Assembly: GCF_017809215.1 (NCBI RefSeq)
Contig: NZ_CP065424.1
Location: 1,582,001-1,646,000 of the forward strand
Source of the DNA: Heyndrickxia oleronia
Lineage (GTDB): Bacteria; Bacillota; Bacilli; Bacillales; Bacillaceae_C
Length of the DNA stretch: 64,000 bases
Reading direction: 5' to 3'
A program made the translations under genes and the position numbers. The notes under the pieces are model-generated. The model worked only from the letters and a program-made list of their open reading frames with translations. It did not search any database and had not been told where the DNA came from. Positions 18,002 through 25,420 of this stretch are shown piece after piece. Numbering within the stretch: the first letter of the stretch is position 1; each line of letters starts with the position of its first letter.

Positions 18002-18035
18002 AAGGAGCCAGCAATCGTTGGTTCCTTTTCTTTTT
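18002..18035 (+). terminator. prophage terminator
   Basis: AAGGAGCCA pairs with TTGGTTCCTT (one G-T pair), followed by TTTTCTTTTT. Confidence 0.8.
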
Positions 18036-18198
18036 ACTCCATTTCAGGTTACATTGTTTATAATCCCTAAGAAATGACAAGAGTAAAATATTAAAAGAAT
18101 TTTGGGCAATGGGAAAATAATACTCATTAAAGAAATGAAGCAAGATCGTTGGTTTTTAAAAGCTGTTGTTCTAAAGGAAAAGGGAATATAAAAAGGGA

Positions 18199-18227
18199 AA
18201 GCATCCAAAGTATTGGGTGTTTTTTTT
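18199..18227 (+). terminator. prophage terminator, near-twin of that at 19626
   Basis: AAGCATCC and GGGTGTTTT arms around AAAGTATT, with a T8 tail. The core is almost identical to the terminator at 19626-19654. Confidence 0.75.
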
Positions 18228-18319
18228 ATGCCTAAAGGGGGTGATGTTATGAAATAAATTAAAAAATAGATTACTAGATAATACGGATAATATTAATCAC
18301 AACAAGGAGAGAGATAATT

Positions 18320-19456
18320 ATGGAAACCTATACTACTGAACTACAACAAGAGGATGGAAACACAATACTTAATAACTCTGCATTTGTACAAGACATTAAA
18401 GTTGTAAAAGACAGAGATAAAGAGTCTGGGACAGACTATTGGATAACAACGGTGAAAAATAAGGATTCAGATGGAAACTTAATTAAATTAAAAAGAGGTT
18501 TTGCACCTGCAACTACTGAAGATAATAAGGCTATTTCTGTGAGGAAATTTGCTAATGATAATAGAGTTACTTTTGCTGTGAATGCTTCAATTTTCAATAC
18601 GACAACTAAGGAAATTACTGGTACTCATATCTTTAATTCACAGATTCTTAATGAGAATAAAACACTTCAAAGATATACTTTAGGAATTAAAGCCGATAAT
18701 ACTCTAACATATTTTAATCCTGGTACTTCCGCTCAAGAAATGCTAAATAGTGGTTGTGTGAATGCATTGACAGCTTTCACTCCGTTAATTACTAATGGAG
18801 TTGCTGTACCACAGAGTATACTTGATACGAACGCAAATGGTTCTGTAAGAAATCCTAGACAAGTCATTGGACAAATGGCCAATAAAGACCTGGTGTTTTT
18901 TACTTGTGAAGGGAGAAAACCAGACCAAGCAGGAATGTTTGATAAGGATGTCATTCGTATTCTTTTAGCGAAAAATGTACAGTTTGCCTATATGCTTGAT
19001 GGTGGTGGTTCTACAGAAACTGTTATTCGAGGACATTTATTAAATACACCTATCGACGATAAAGGTTTTACTGAAAGACCTGTTCCGGATTTCTTATATT
19101 TTTCTAAGGAAATGCAAATCCCTAGAGATATAGATCTTGCGAATATTCATGAAGATATCGGTGAAGTGAAAAAGAAACTTGATGATACAACTAATTCTGT
19201 AGGTATGTTTTCTCGAACAGTAAAAGTTGTTAAAGACCTAAATTCCCTAGAAGATTCAGGAATATATTGGTGTGATAGAAATGCTGCTGGCGTACCAAAT
19301 GCTAATAATAGTTGGGCAGTATTGCACATTCGTCATAGTGACGCAAATGCAATGCAACTGGGTATTCCATATAACCAGAATACAAACTCTGGGGGATTAC
19401 AAATGCGAAGAACTAATGCAGCAACTAAGGAATGGTATTCTTGGCGTCCAATGTAA
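18320..19456 (+). CDS. prophage tail-associated phosphodiester glycosidase-domain protein
   Basis: Residues ~30-255 match the phosphodiester glycosidase (NAGPA, PF09992) fold, including VNASIF and the DGGGSTETV motif; the last ~75 residues (SGIYWCDRN..LQMRRTNAATKEWYSWRPM) look like a pyocin-knob receptor-binding module, with a short coil between. Such proteins sit at the tail tip or baseplate of Bacillus siphoviruses and probably act on surface glycans. Length 378; GGAGAGAG precedes the ATG. It is the only structural gene left in the prophage. Confidence 0.82.
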   Translation: METYTTELQQEDGNTILNNSAFVQDIKVVKDRDKESGTDYWITTVKNKDSDGNLIKLKRGFAPATTEDNKAISVRKFANDNRVTFAVNASIFNTTTKEITGTHIFNSQILNENKTLQRYTLGIKADNTLTYFNPGTSAQEMLNSGCVNALTAFTPLITNGVAVPQSILDTNANGSVRNPRQVIGQMANKDLVFFTCEGRKPDQAGMFDKDVIRILLAKNVQFAYMLDGGGSTETVIRGHLLNTPIDDKGFTERPVPDFLYFSKEMQIPRDIDLANIHEDIGEVKKKLDDTTNSVGMFSRTVKVVKDLNSLEDSGIYWCDRNAAGVPNANNSWAVLHIRHSDANAMQLGIPYNQNTNSGGLQMRRTNAATKEWYSWRPM

Positions 19457-19485
19457 TATATTAGTGAAGAAAAGATAATGTAATT

Positions 19486-19606
19486 GCACGGTGGCGGAAT
19501 AGGTAGACGCTTGGCAAGGGGGATAAGAAACTAACGCTATATGTATATATTATGGTGTTCTCCCTTTAAACCTAGTTTCATGTAAGGTGCAAATCCTTAC
19601 CCGTGT
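19486..19606 (+). ncRNA. tRNA-like pseudoknotted RNA in the prophage lysis region
   Basis: An acceptor-like stem (GCACGG 19486-19491 / CCGTGT 19601-19606) stacks on a T-arm (GTAAGG / CCTTAC, loop TGCAAAT 19588-19594), giving 12 bp as in tRNA. TGGCGGAATAGGTAGACGC (19492-19510) is a textbook tRNA-Leu D-arm. The anticodon and variable region is instead a pseudoknot: AAGGGGGA (19516-19523) pairs with 19559-19566, GAAACTA (19527-19533) pairs with TAGTTTC (19573-19579), and a CGCTATA/TATGGTG hairpin lies inside. No anticodon or CCA is visible. A terminator follows. A decayed tRNA-Leu is the alternative. Confidence 0.6.
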
Positions 19607-19625
19607 TTTAGTCATATAGAAATTT

Positions 19626-19654
19626 AAAGCATCCAAAATATTGGGTGCTTTTTT
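19626..19654 (+). terminator. terminator after the tRNA-like RNA
   Basis: AAAGCATCC / GGGTGCTTT stem around AAAATATT with a T-rich tail. Confidence 0.85.
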
Positions 19655-19820
19655 ATATGGAGGCGGGTCATGTATTGGCGCTACTTAAACTTTGTTATTT
19701 GGAATGGTAATTAGTGCATCTCTCACTAAATGTGAATCATACCAGGCTAAGACATACACCAAGACCTCAGCAACGCTTTGAATCGATCAAGGCTTTTTTT
19801 TATATAGGTGGTGATAACAT

Positions 19821-20042
19821 ATGGATGCAAGTTTAGCACAATATTTCCTAACACAAGGACCCTTTGCGGTCCTATTTGTTTGGCTTTTTTATTCTTCAAG
19901 AAAGGAAAGCCAAGAAAGAGAAAAACAATTATATCAAACGATTGATGATCAGAATGAAATCATTAAAAGGTTTAGTACAAAGTACGACATCATTATAACA
20001 AAATTAGATGACATGGAGGAGCGATTACCATTCAAAGAGTAA
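19821..20042 (+). CDS. BhlA/UviB-type holin-like protein
   Basis: A 73-residue protein with one N-terminal membrane segment (QGPFAVLFVWLFYSSRK) and a charged coiled tail (ESQEREKQLYQTIDDQNEIIKR), the pattern of Holin_BhlA (PF10960). It would permeabilise the membrane for endolysin release. GGTGGTGAT precedes the ATG. It is followed by a broken holin gene and the amidase. The 15-codon ATG frame at about 19671 (MYWRYLNFVIW) may be a stump of an XkdX-like gene. Confidence 0.83.
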   Translation: MDASLAQYFLTQGPFAVLFVWLFYSSRKESQEREKQLYQTIDDQNEIIKRFSTKYDIIITKLDDMEERLPFKE

Positions 20043-20078
20043 TCGTCTTTTTTTATTGCTTGAAAGGAGGTGAGATCA

Positions 20079-20258
20079 ATGGATAAAGGTAATGTCATAT
20101 TGGCTATTTTAGTGAATTAGTTTCTAGAGGGATTCGGACTTTATGAAATACCAGAAACAGAGGAAGAACAAACAGTATTATTATCAGGTGGATTTACTGC
20201 TTCAATTGTTTGGTTCAAAAACTTACGGCAAAAGGAAAGAAACAAAGAGAAGTTTTAA
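20079..20258 (+). pseudogene. broken SPP1-type holin gene
   Basis: AAAGGAGGTGAG is followed by ATG and a 60-codon frame interrupted by an in-frame TAG at codon 14 (20118-20120). Around it, MDKGNVILAILVN and FLEGFGLYEIPETEEEQTVL, then a membrane-like stretch with SIVWFKN, fit an SPP1-family holin (MDKG start, P/D-E-E motif). The nonsense codon removes the whole membrane region. It supports a decaying prophage. Confidence 0.7.
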
Positions 20259-20358
20259 AAGTTAGAGGGTTACTAAGTAATCAATCAATTTTTTTGTCAG
20301 ATAGCCTGTACCAAATAGTAAGGAAAATCATTTTATATATTAAAGGAGTAGATGCTAA

Positions 20359-21048
20359 ATGTTTAAATTATTTTTAGATCCAGGTCATGGTGGTAGTGAT
20401 CCAGGTGCAGTAGGTAATGGGATTCAAGAAAAGGATATTACTTTAAAGATTGCTACAAAAATAAGGGATTTTCTCTTAAATGAGTACAGCGATGTATCTA
20501 TTCTTATGTCTAGAACAGGGGATACGTATCCAACATTAAGTGACCGTACAAATGCAGCTAATTCATGGGGAGCTAACTATTTCTTGTCCATTCATATTAA
20601 TGCTGGGGGTGGAACTGGATTTGAAAGCTTTGTTTATCCTGGAGTAGGTACTCCGACAACTACTTATCAATCTACTATTCATAATGAAGTAATGAAACTT
20701 AATCAATTATCGGATAGAGGGAAAAAACAAAGTAACCTTCATGTACTACGTGAATCTAATATGCCTGCTCTTTTAACTGAAAATGGATTTATTGATAATG
20801 CTAATGACGCGGCAAAAATGAAAAGTGATTCTTGGATAACAGATGTAGCTCGTGGTCATGTGAATGGCTTAGCTAAGGCTTTTAATTTACAAAAGAAGAG
20901 TGGGGCAGTTTATCACACTGTTATTGCGGGTGATACAGTATATTCACTAAGTAGACAGTATGGAAGCACTATTCAGCAGATACGTGATTGGAATGGTCTT
21001 GATGCGAATTATACAATTTATGTAGGACAAGTATTGAGAGTTAAATAA
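20359..21048 (+). CDS. N-acetylmuramoyl-L-alanine amidase with LysM (endolysin)
   Basis: An Amidase_3 catalytic domain (residues 1-175) cleaves the MurNAc-L-Ala bond. Zinc ligands fit LDPGHGGSDPGA, EKD and SIHINAG; the catalytic glutamate lies in LTENGFIDN. A C-terminal LysM repeat (YHTVIAGDTVYSLSRQYG..YIYVGQVL-like, ~185-229) binds peptidoglycan. Length 229; AAGGAG precedes the ATG. No signal peptide, so it needs the holin. The gene is intact. It ends the prophage. Confidence 0.93.
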   Translation: MFKLFLDPGHGGSDPGAVGNGIQEKDITLKIATKIRDFLLNEYSDVSILMSRTGDTYPTLSDRTNAANSWGANYFLSIHINAGGGTGFESFVYPGVGTPTTTYQSTIHNEVMKLNQLSDRGKKQSNLHVLRESNMPALLTENGFIDNANDAAKMKSDSWITDVARGHVNGLAKAFNLQKKSGAVYHTVIAGDTVYSLSRQYGSTIQQIRDWNGLDANYTIYVGQVLRVK

Positions 21049-21066
21049 TAAATTAATTGAACAAAA

Positions 21067-21099
21067 AAATGAGCTCTTCTCAATAGAGAGGGGCTTTTT
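21067..21099. terminator. terminator after the endolysin
   Basis: GAGCTCTTCTC / GAGAGGGGCT stem with TTTTT tail. Confidence 0.75.
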
Positions 21100-21222
21100 C
21101 TTATTTAACTAACGCCCCTTCCAGTTTAAGTACATTTTTTCGCAAACTTAATAACAAAGTTAAATTATTAGATTGAACAACGGATTATATATCAATATAA
21201 AATAAGAATTTGTATTTTCACA

Positions 21223-22518
21223 TCATTTATCTTTAGTTAAATCGCTTTTTATTAGAGATATTAGACGGAACATCTCCATTGTAAATACCATACCAGTTAC
21301 CCAAACTGCGCTAAAAACATAACCTGCTAATAAATCACTTGGTTTGAGATGATGAACATAAATTCCACTAATAAAATACGCGGCTAAAATAAAGATAAAC
21401 ACAAAAAACATTGCACCTATATAAAAATAATTTCTGCTATGGCGCATCATCATAATAAAGAAAAAAGCAAAGGTCATCAGAAAAAGCGCTGCTTCACTAT
21501 TTGGAAAATCAGGACTGATATTATTTTTACTAAGCATGTAATGAAATATCCATCGAATTCCTTTTGAAAAAAGAACCCCCCCAATTAATGTTGAAACAAA
21601 AAAGGTCAACTCAAGCCATTTATTTTTTCTATTAATAAAGATTACAACTATTGTTAATAGTGCAATTGCACCCAAGACCTTCCAAGATGAAAGGGAAAAT
21701 AAAGAATACATTATCCAATGCCAATGAATATTAAATATTGTAAAAATAAGGGTATTTACTATGATGTTTAAATGGCCAAATTCATTACTGATAAGATCTT
21801 GAATTAGTCCAACCATTAATGTAAAAAAGGTGATAAATAAAATGAAGATGACCAAAATTAAAAACTTTATTTTTAAAAAACTTTTAAACCTTCTAAAAGC
21901 AGCCTGATGTAGTAGAACTATCGATTCTTTAATATAATTTCTATTTGTTCTAAATATAAAATAGATAAGTGCAAAAAAACCGATTACGATACTGAACAAT
22001 ACTACCCATTTTTTTATTTCCCCTTGATATTGATCCCATTGAGGCCCGAAAACATTCCCCAGAGCTATGAATGTCCCTACCCAAAGAAAAACTCCAATAT
22101 AGGAGAAGATACAAAATGAAACAAATGGTAGCTTAATCACACCAGTAATAATACTGGCAATATGTCTGACTCCAGGAATAAAATAAGAAATAATTAGCAA
22201 AACTTTTCCATACTTCCCATACCACTTGGACATTCTTTCCATTTTTTCTGGGCCCATGTGAAAATAGTGACCAAATTTCCTGAAAAACGGAACTCCAAGT
22301 TTATATCCTATCCAATAAGATATAGTAGCTCCCACCACGCCACCAACCCCTGCAAAGAGAATGGAAAGAATGATATTCATTTTCCCTTGATAGCAAAGAA
22401 CACCTACATAACTCATTAATGCTTCATTAGGAATAGGGACGATTATAAGTTCCAACAAAAGTGATAAGAACAAAACAATATATCCATATTGATTTAATAA
22501 CTGGATAATCTCATTCAT
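21223..22518 (-). CDS. DedA-family membrane protein fused to a degenerate PAP2-like domain
   Basis: Residues ~1-175 are a DedA (SNARE-associated/VTT) domain, with PIPNEALMSYVGV and the essential-type FIPGVRHIASIITG. DedA proteins are thought to flip or transport membrane lipids such as undecaprenyl phosphate. The C-terminal ~200 residues have PAP2 topology, but the phosphatase motifs have decayed: FPNSEA instead of PSGH, and SGIYVHHLKPSD instead of S-R-x5-H-x3-D. A lipid-handling, non-catalytic role is my inference. ATG at 22518 chosen; TTG one codon earlier is possible. About 431 residues, at least ten membrane segments. Confidence 0.8.
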   Translation of the reverse strand: MNEIIQLLNQYGYIVLFLSLLLELIIVPIPNEALMSYVGVLCYQGKMNIILSILFAGVGGVVGATISYWIGYKLGVPFFRKFGHYFHMGPEKMERMSKWYGKYGKVLLIISYFIPGVRHIASIITGVIKLPFVSFCIFSYIGVFLWVGTFIALGNVFGPQWDQYQGEIKKWVVLFSIVIGFFALIYFIFRTNRNYIKESIVLLHQAAFRRFKSFLKIKFLILVIFILFITFFTLMVGLIQDLISNEFGHLNIIVNTLIFTIFNIHWHWIMYSLFSLSSWKVLGAIALLTIVVIFINRKNKWLELTFFVSTLIGGVLFSKGIRWIFHYMLSKNNISPDFPNSEAALFLMTFAFFFIMMMRHSRNYFYIGAMFFVFIFILAAYFISGIYVHHLKPSDLLAGYVFSAVWVTGMVFTMEMFRLISLIKSDLTKDK

Positions 22519-22651
22519 CAATTTACATCTCCAATTTAAACAATAAAAATGCTAAAGTATCCACAATGTTCAATAAAATAACCTTATGCTACTCCACATA
22601 TCATCCACCTGGAAAGATTATTTAATTTATCATTGTAAAATATAAAATAAA

Positions 22652-23021
22652 CTATTGATAACAAAGCTTATTATTAGTAATGCCCAATGAAATGATTTCT
22701 TTGGGATCAATAAAGATTAATAAACTTTTAACTTTTTGTATTATCCAAGAAATGATTGAAAAAATAAAAATTACAACACTGATAAAACCGATTAACAGTG
22801 GGGAATTCATTTTAAAAATGAAAGTGGTAACATGACCAGAGTTTTTAAAGATTTCAAAAAGAATTGATGATGTCTCATTAACAAATATACCTATAAATAA
22901 AACAGAGAATGATAGGTATAAAATTCCGTTGGTCGGATTATTTTTTTATTATCCTTTTCTTAATATCAATAAAATATCCCTTAACAATTACCCTCTTTAA
23001 TATAAGTTCCAATGCTCTCAC
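22652..23021 (-). pseudogene. frameshifted small membrane protein
   Basis: AGGAG and a GTG start (23021) open a basic N-terminus (RALELILKRVIVKGYFIDIK) that stops at TAA after a run of seven A. Removing one A would join it to a second frame with two membrane helices (ILYLSFSVLFIGIFVNETSS; LLIGFISVVIFIFSIISWII), ending at TAG (22652-22654); ~122 residues in all. It is either a true frameshift or a homopolymer sequencing error. The family is not recognised. Confidence 0.55.
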
Positions 23022-23395
23022 TCCTATTGAATGAAAACTTTTTAGAAAAAAAAACGGACGCTGGCTTTAAGGGTTTTCAGCGTCTTTTACATGTTTTTAT
23101 AAATTATTCTTATTAATCAATATCGCTTGAAAGGAAAGAATATATAAAGAATAGAGGGGAAATTATGAAGCTAACCTACCCCGTTTGGGAAACAAAAAAA
23201 ATCTCCGTAGCGACTTAATCTTCTTTAACTCTTGCCCACGTAGTTTAATTAAAGTTAGTTAGTTAGTAATTGATAAACCTATGCTAAAATAAAAAAAGCT
23301 TTGCCAGTAATTCAAGCGAAAGCACCCTTTAACGTACATTTTTTTAACCTGTATTGTAAAAGGATGAAGTTAAAAACTCCATCCATGGTAAAAAG
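23022..23395. other. intergenic region, no gene seen
   Basis: Apart from the hairpin at 23052-23090, I see only an AT-rich stretch. A 17-codon ATG frame after AGAGGGG (about 23165-23218) is too short to support. Confidence 0.5.
23052..23090. terminator. bidirectional terminator-like hairpin
   Basis: GACGCTG (23057-23063) pairs with CAGCGTC (23078-23084), flanked by an A run on one side and TTTT on the other. Confidence 0.75.
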
Positions 23396-23704
23396 TTAAA
23401 AACTTTCATCGAATTCTCTACGTCTACGTCTCTCTTCAACATCAACATCAATATCAATATCAAGGTCTTGATCCTGGTCGTTTTCTTGTTCTTGTTCAGC
23501 TCTAACGTTCGAATTACTTCTGCTGTTTAAACGAACATCTACTCTTGAATTACCTGAGTTCGTTACTGTTGCACGAGCTATATTGGTATTTCTATCAAAG
23601 TTGCGTACATTTGACTCAGCCTCTGATTCGGATTCATTTCTTAAACGATTGTCAATATCTGTGTCAACATCAACATTTGTATTGTTATTTCGCCTTCTTT
23701 CCAT
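23396..23704 (-). CDS. low-complexity D/N/R/E-rich protein, unknown function
   Basis: A 102-residue protein beginning MERRRNNNTNVDVDTDID and ending in EQEQENDQDQDLDIDIDVDV, then basic and acidic residues. It has no cysteine, almost no hydrophobic core, and alternating D-I/D-V steps. It is probably disordered or forms beta-rich assemblies. A spore-surface role is only a guess from composition. The ATG at 23704 has AAGGAGGA eight bases upstream, a strong site; the open frame extends 30 codons further without one. Confidence 0.7.
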   Translation of the reverse strand: MERRRNNNTNVDVDTDIDNRLRNESESEAESNVRNFDRNTNIARATVTNSGNSRVDVRLNSRSNSNVRAEQEQENDQDQDLDIDIDVDVEERRRRREFDESF

Positions 23705-24024
23705 TTTAAAATTCCTCCTTATTAATTTTTTCAAAATTATTATATTCGCTATGTATAATGTGGCCTGGTCATATGTACTAGCACTACTACCCATTTTTAG
23801 TAAGACAAATACTCTATAACCCTATACCGTATTATTCTTGTGTTAAGTTGAAAAGATGTTTATAAGCCCAATGTTACTCCAATAAACAAACAGTTCCAAT
23901 AAGCCGATTATGTTTCAGATTTATATGTACTAACTATAAAGAATTTATTGCAATACATACAATAAGACCAACATGGGCGCTCAGTCATAAAATGAAATTT
24001 GTAATTCAACATATGTATTTTTTA
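23705..24024. other. intergenic region, no gene seen
   Basis: AT-rich; carries the leader of the low-complexity gene and the 3' side of the Nudix gene. I see no strong promoter, terminator or repeat. Confidence 0.45.
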
Positions 24025-24513
24025 TCAATCGGCTTCGTATTTAATGTTGTGTTCTTGAATTAAATCAATATTTCGTTTGTGAAAGGTATAGTTCTTTAAT
24101 TGGCTTTGTATATTTGCATAAAGTTCTATTTTCTCTAATTCTGCTAGTGGTATCCATTTAACACCAGTCTGATTAGGGTCGGGAATTTCAGGTAGTTTAG
24201 GGAAGGAACCTTTTTTGATAACACAATCAAACATCATTACTAATGTATGAGTTTTACCAAATTTATTGTTATTAAGGTGCGGTACATATTCATAAGCGAA
24301 AGCTAATGGACCTACTTCTACGTTAACACTCGCCTCTTCCTTAGCTTCCCTTTTTACTGCTTCTATAATTGATTCTTTTGGTTCCACCCCACCAGCAGGG
24401 AAATCATAAACAAGTCCTCTAATCGGGTCATTATATTCTGTTAATAAAACTAAATCATCTTTAATAATTATTGCCCCAGCTCGTATCCTTATATGGTTTG
24501 ACAAAATACCCAC
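24025..24513 (-). CDS. Nudix hydrolase
   Basis: The Nudix box is nearly canonical: GGVEPKE, then REAKEEASV (residues ~41-63), with Ser replacing the usual Gly near the end. Nudix enzymes hydrolyse nucleoside diphosphates linked to other moieties; the preceding AGAIIIKDDLVLLTEY resembles ADP-ribose or related pyrophosphatases, but the substrate cannot be told. Length 162. Downstream LPEIPDPNQTGVKWIPLAELEKIELY is a typical Nudix C-terminal strand-helix. It stands alone on the minus strand. Confidence 0.88.
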   Translation of the reverse strand: MGILSNHIRIRAGAIIIKDDLVLLTEYNDPIRGLVYDFPAGGVEPKESIIEAVKREAKEEASVNVEVGPLAFAYEYVPHLNNNKFGKTHTLVMMFDCVIKKGSFPKLPEIPDPNQTGVKWIPLAELEKIELYANIQSQLKNYTFHKRNIDLIQEHNIKYEAD

Positions 24514-24852
24514 ATCCTATCGTTGTGATAAATTTTTATAAAGTATTGCTGAAAATAATATTTGAGTTTCACTATTCCCTTTATTATAGAAATTTGACCT
24601 CTTTTTTACATTAACTTTTATTTGATTGTAAACTATTTAAACAATATTCTCTTGAAACCTATAAACTTATTTTCTTTAGTTGATGTATATGAAAAGTTAA
24701 CATCTAATGGTCTTTGAGTCATATTGGCACTGAAATAATCTTTCTTTTCGATTAAATGCATATCTCTTTCGTCTACTCCTATTTACTTGGTATCTATAAA
24801 AATTTATACCATTACTCCCAAATAATTTCTATTTATTTTCCAGTAAAAAACA
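24514..24852. other. intergenic region, no gene seen
   Basis: About 340 AT-rich bases between the divergent Nudix gene and the LexA-type promoter. No supported frame or structure. Confidence 0.45.
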
Positions 24853-24896
24853 TTGAATAAAGAACAGTTGTTCGCATATAATAAGAACAATAGTTC
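24853..24896 (+). promoter_or_regulatory. SOS promoter with two LexA boxes
   Basis: A -35 TTGAAT (24853-24858), an 18-base spacer and a perfect TATAAT (24877-24882) form the promoter. Two Gram-positive LexA boxes overlap it: GAAC-AGTT-GTTC (24862-24873), in the spacer, and GAAC-AATA-GTTC (24885-24896), just after the -10, 23 bases centre to centre. Binding at either would block RNA polymerase. This fits DNA-damage induction of the Y-family polymerase operon. Confidence 0.9.
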
Positions 24897-24919
24897 GTAT
24901 TATATAGAGGTAATAAATA

Positions 24920-25177
24920 ATGGGGTAAAAATTCCTAAAAAAAACTAAACCTCAAAGACCTACTCGCGATGAATTTGAATTAGAGGAATTAGGGAGTATG
25001 CTTGCTGAAGCATTTCAAGACAAAACTTTAGTTAACCTTACAGTGTGGGAGAAAGGAGAAGTTCAACAAACGTAAGGCACCATCACTTCAACAAAATTAA
25101 TACATGTGGAAAGTAAAATGGAAACAATAAAGATTCCTTTTATGGATATATTGCAGATATCAACTGCCCATCATTAG
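24920..25177 (+). pseudogene. yolD-like gene inactivated by two nonsense codons
   Basis: An 86-codon frame from ATG (24920) to TAG (25175-25177) is interrupted in frame by TAA at codon 3 (24926) and codon 52 (25073). The remaining peptide (FELEELGSMLAEAFQDKTLV..LTVWEKGEV.. then IHVESKMETIKIPFMDILQI) fits a YolD-like (PF08863) beta domain. It is the first gene behind the LexA-type promoter. A second, intact yolD-like gene follows the polymerase. Confidence 0.65.
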
Positions 25178-25196
25178 AAAATAGGAGGGACAATCG

Positions 25197-25418
25197 ATGA
25201 AAGGGTTACTTCATAAAGCTTCAACTGCTGGTGAAAGGCTTGAAATGATTTATCTGTCCAATGAAGGTGAGATCACTCAACGTATTATCAAAGTGAAGAA
25301 AGTTGGAGAAAATTATTTTCGTGCATATTGCTATACAAGAAACCAGATTCGCACATTTAGTATGAGTAACATTTTATCGATTGGCCCTGTTAGAAAACAT
25401 CTTAGAAAAGGGGCTTAA
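25197..25418 (+). CDS. small WYL-like protein of the SOS polymerase operon
   Basis: A 73-residue protein, LEMIYLSNEGEITQRIIKVKKV..YFRAYCYTRNQIRTFSMSNILSIGPV, matching the ~50-residue C-terminal part of WYL domains. Such short WYL proteins often accompany YolD and UvrX/YqjW polymerases; ligand and role are unknown, possibly sensing of single-stranded DNA or nucleotides. AGGAGGG precedes the ATG. Its stop lies two bases before the polymerase start codon. Confidence 0.72.
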   Translation: MKGLLHKASTAGERLEMIYLSNEGEITQRIIKVKKVGENYFRAYCYTRNQIRTFSMSNILSIGPVRKHLRKGA

Positions 25419-25420
25419 TA

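Larger units (their letters stand above)
17768..18319. other. prophage deletion junction with remnants
   Basis: This 550-base stretch replaces the whole packaging, head and tail module. It contains the phased TGGCAG-like repeats, two terminators and short open fragments, such as one after AAAGGGGGTGATGTT that stops after ATG AAA. No coding frame longer than a few dozen codons has a ribosome site. I could not find a clear recombination joint. Confidence 0.6.

Noticed and set aside
19486..19606. Canonical tRNA-Leu gene
   Set aside because: D- and T-arms fit, but no 5-bp anticodon stem with a 7-base loop can be drawn, position 33 is not T in the best attempt, and CCA is absent. Kept as a tRNA-like RNA instead.
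12826..21222. Prophage attachment sites
   Set aside because: I looked for a shared direct repeat between the tyrS 3' region and the region after the endolysin and found nothing longer than chance; no integrase is present to suggest a target.
23396..23704. CRISPR or tandem DNA repeat
   Set aside because: The repetitiveness is at the amino-acid level (D-I/D-V, N-R); no regular spacer-repeat unit exists in the DNA.
24920..25177. Stop-codon readthrough or recoding in the first yolD-like frame
   Set aside because: Two TAA codons, one at codon 3, make readthrough implausible; no SECIS-like or pyrrolysine context. Nonsense decay is simpler.
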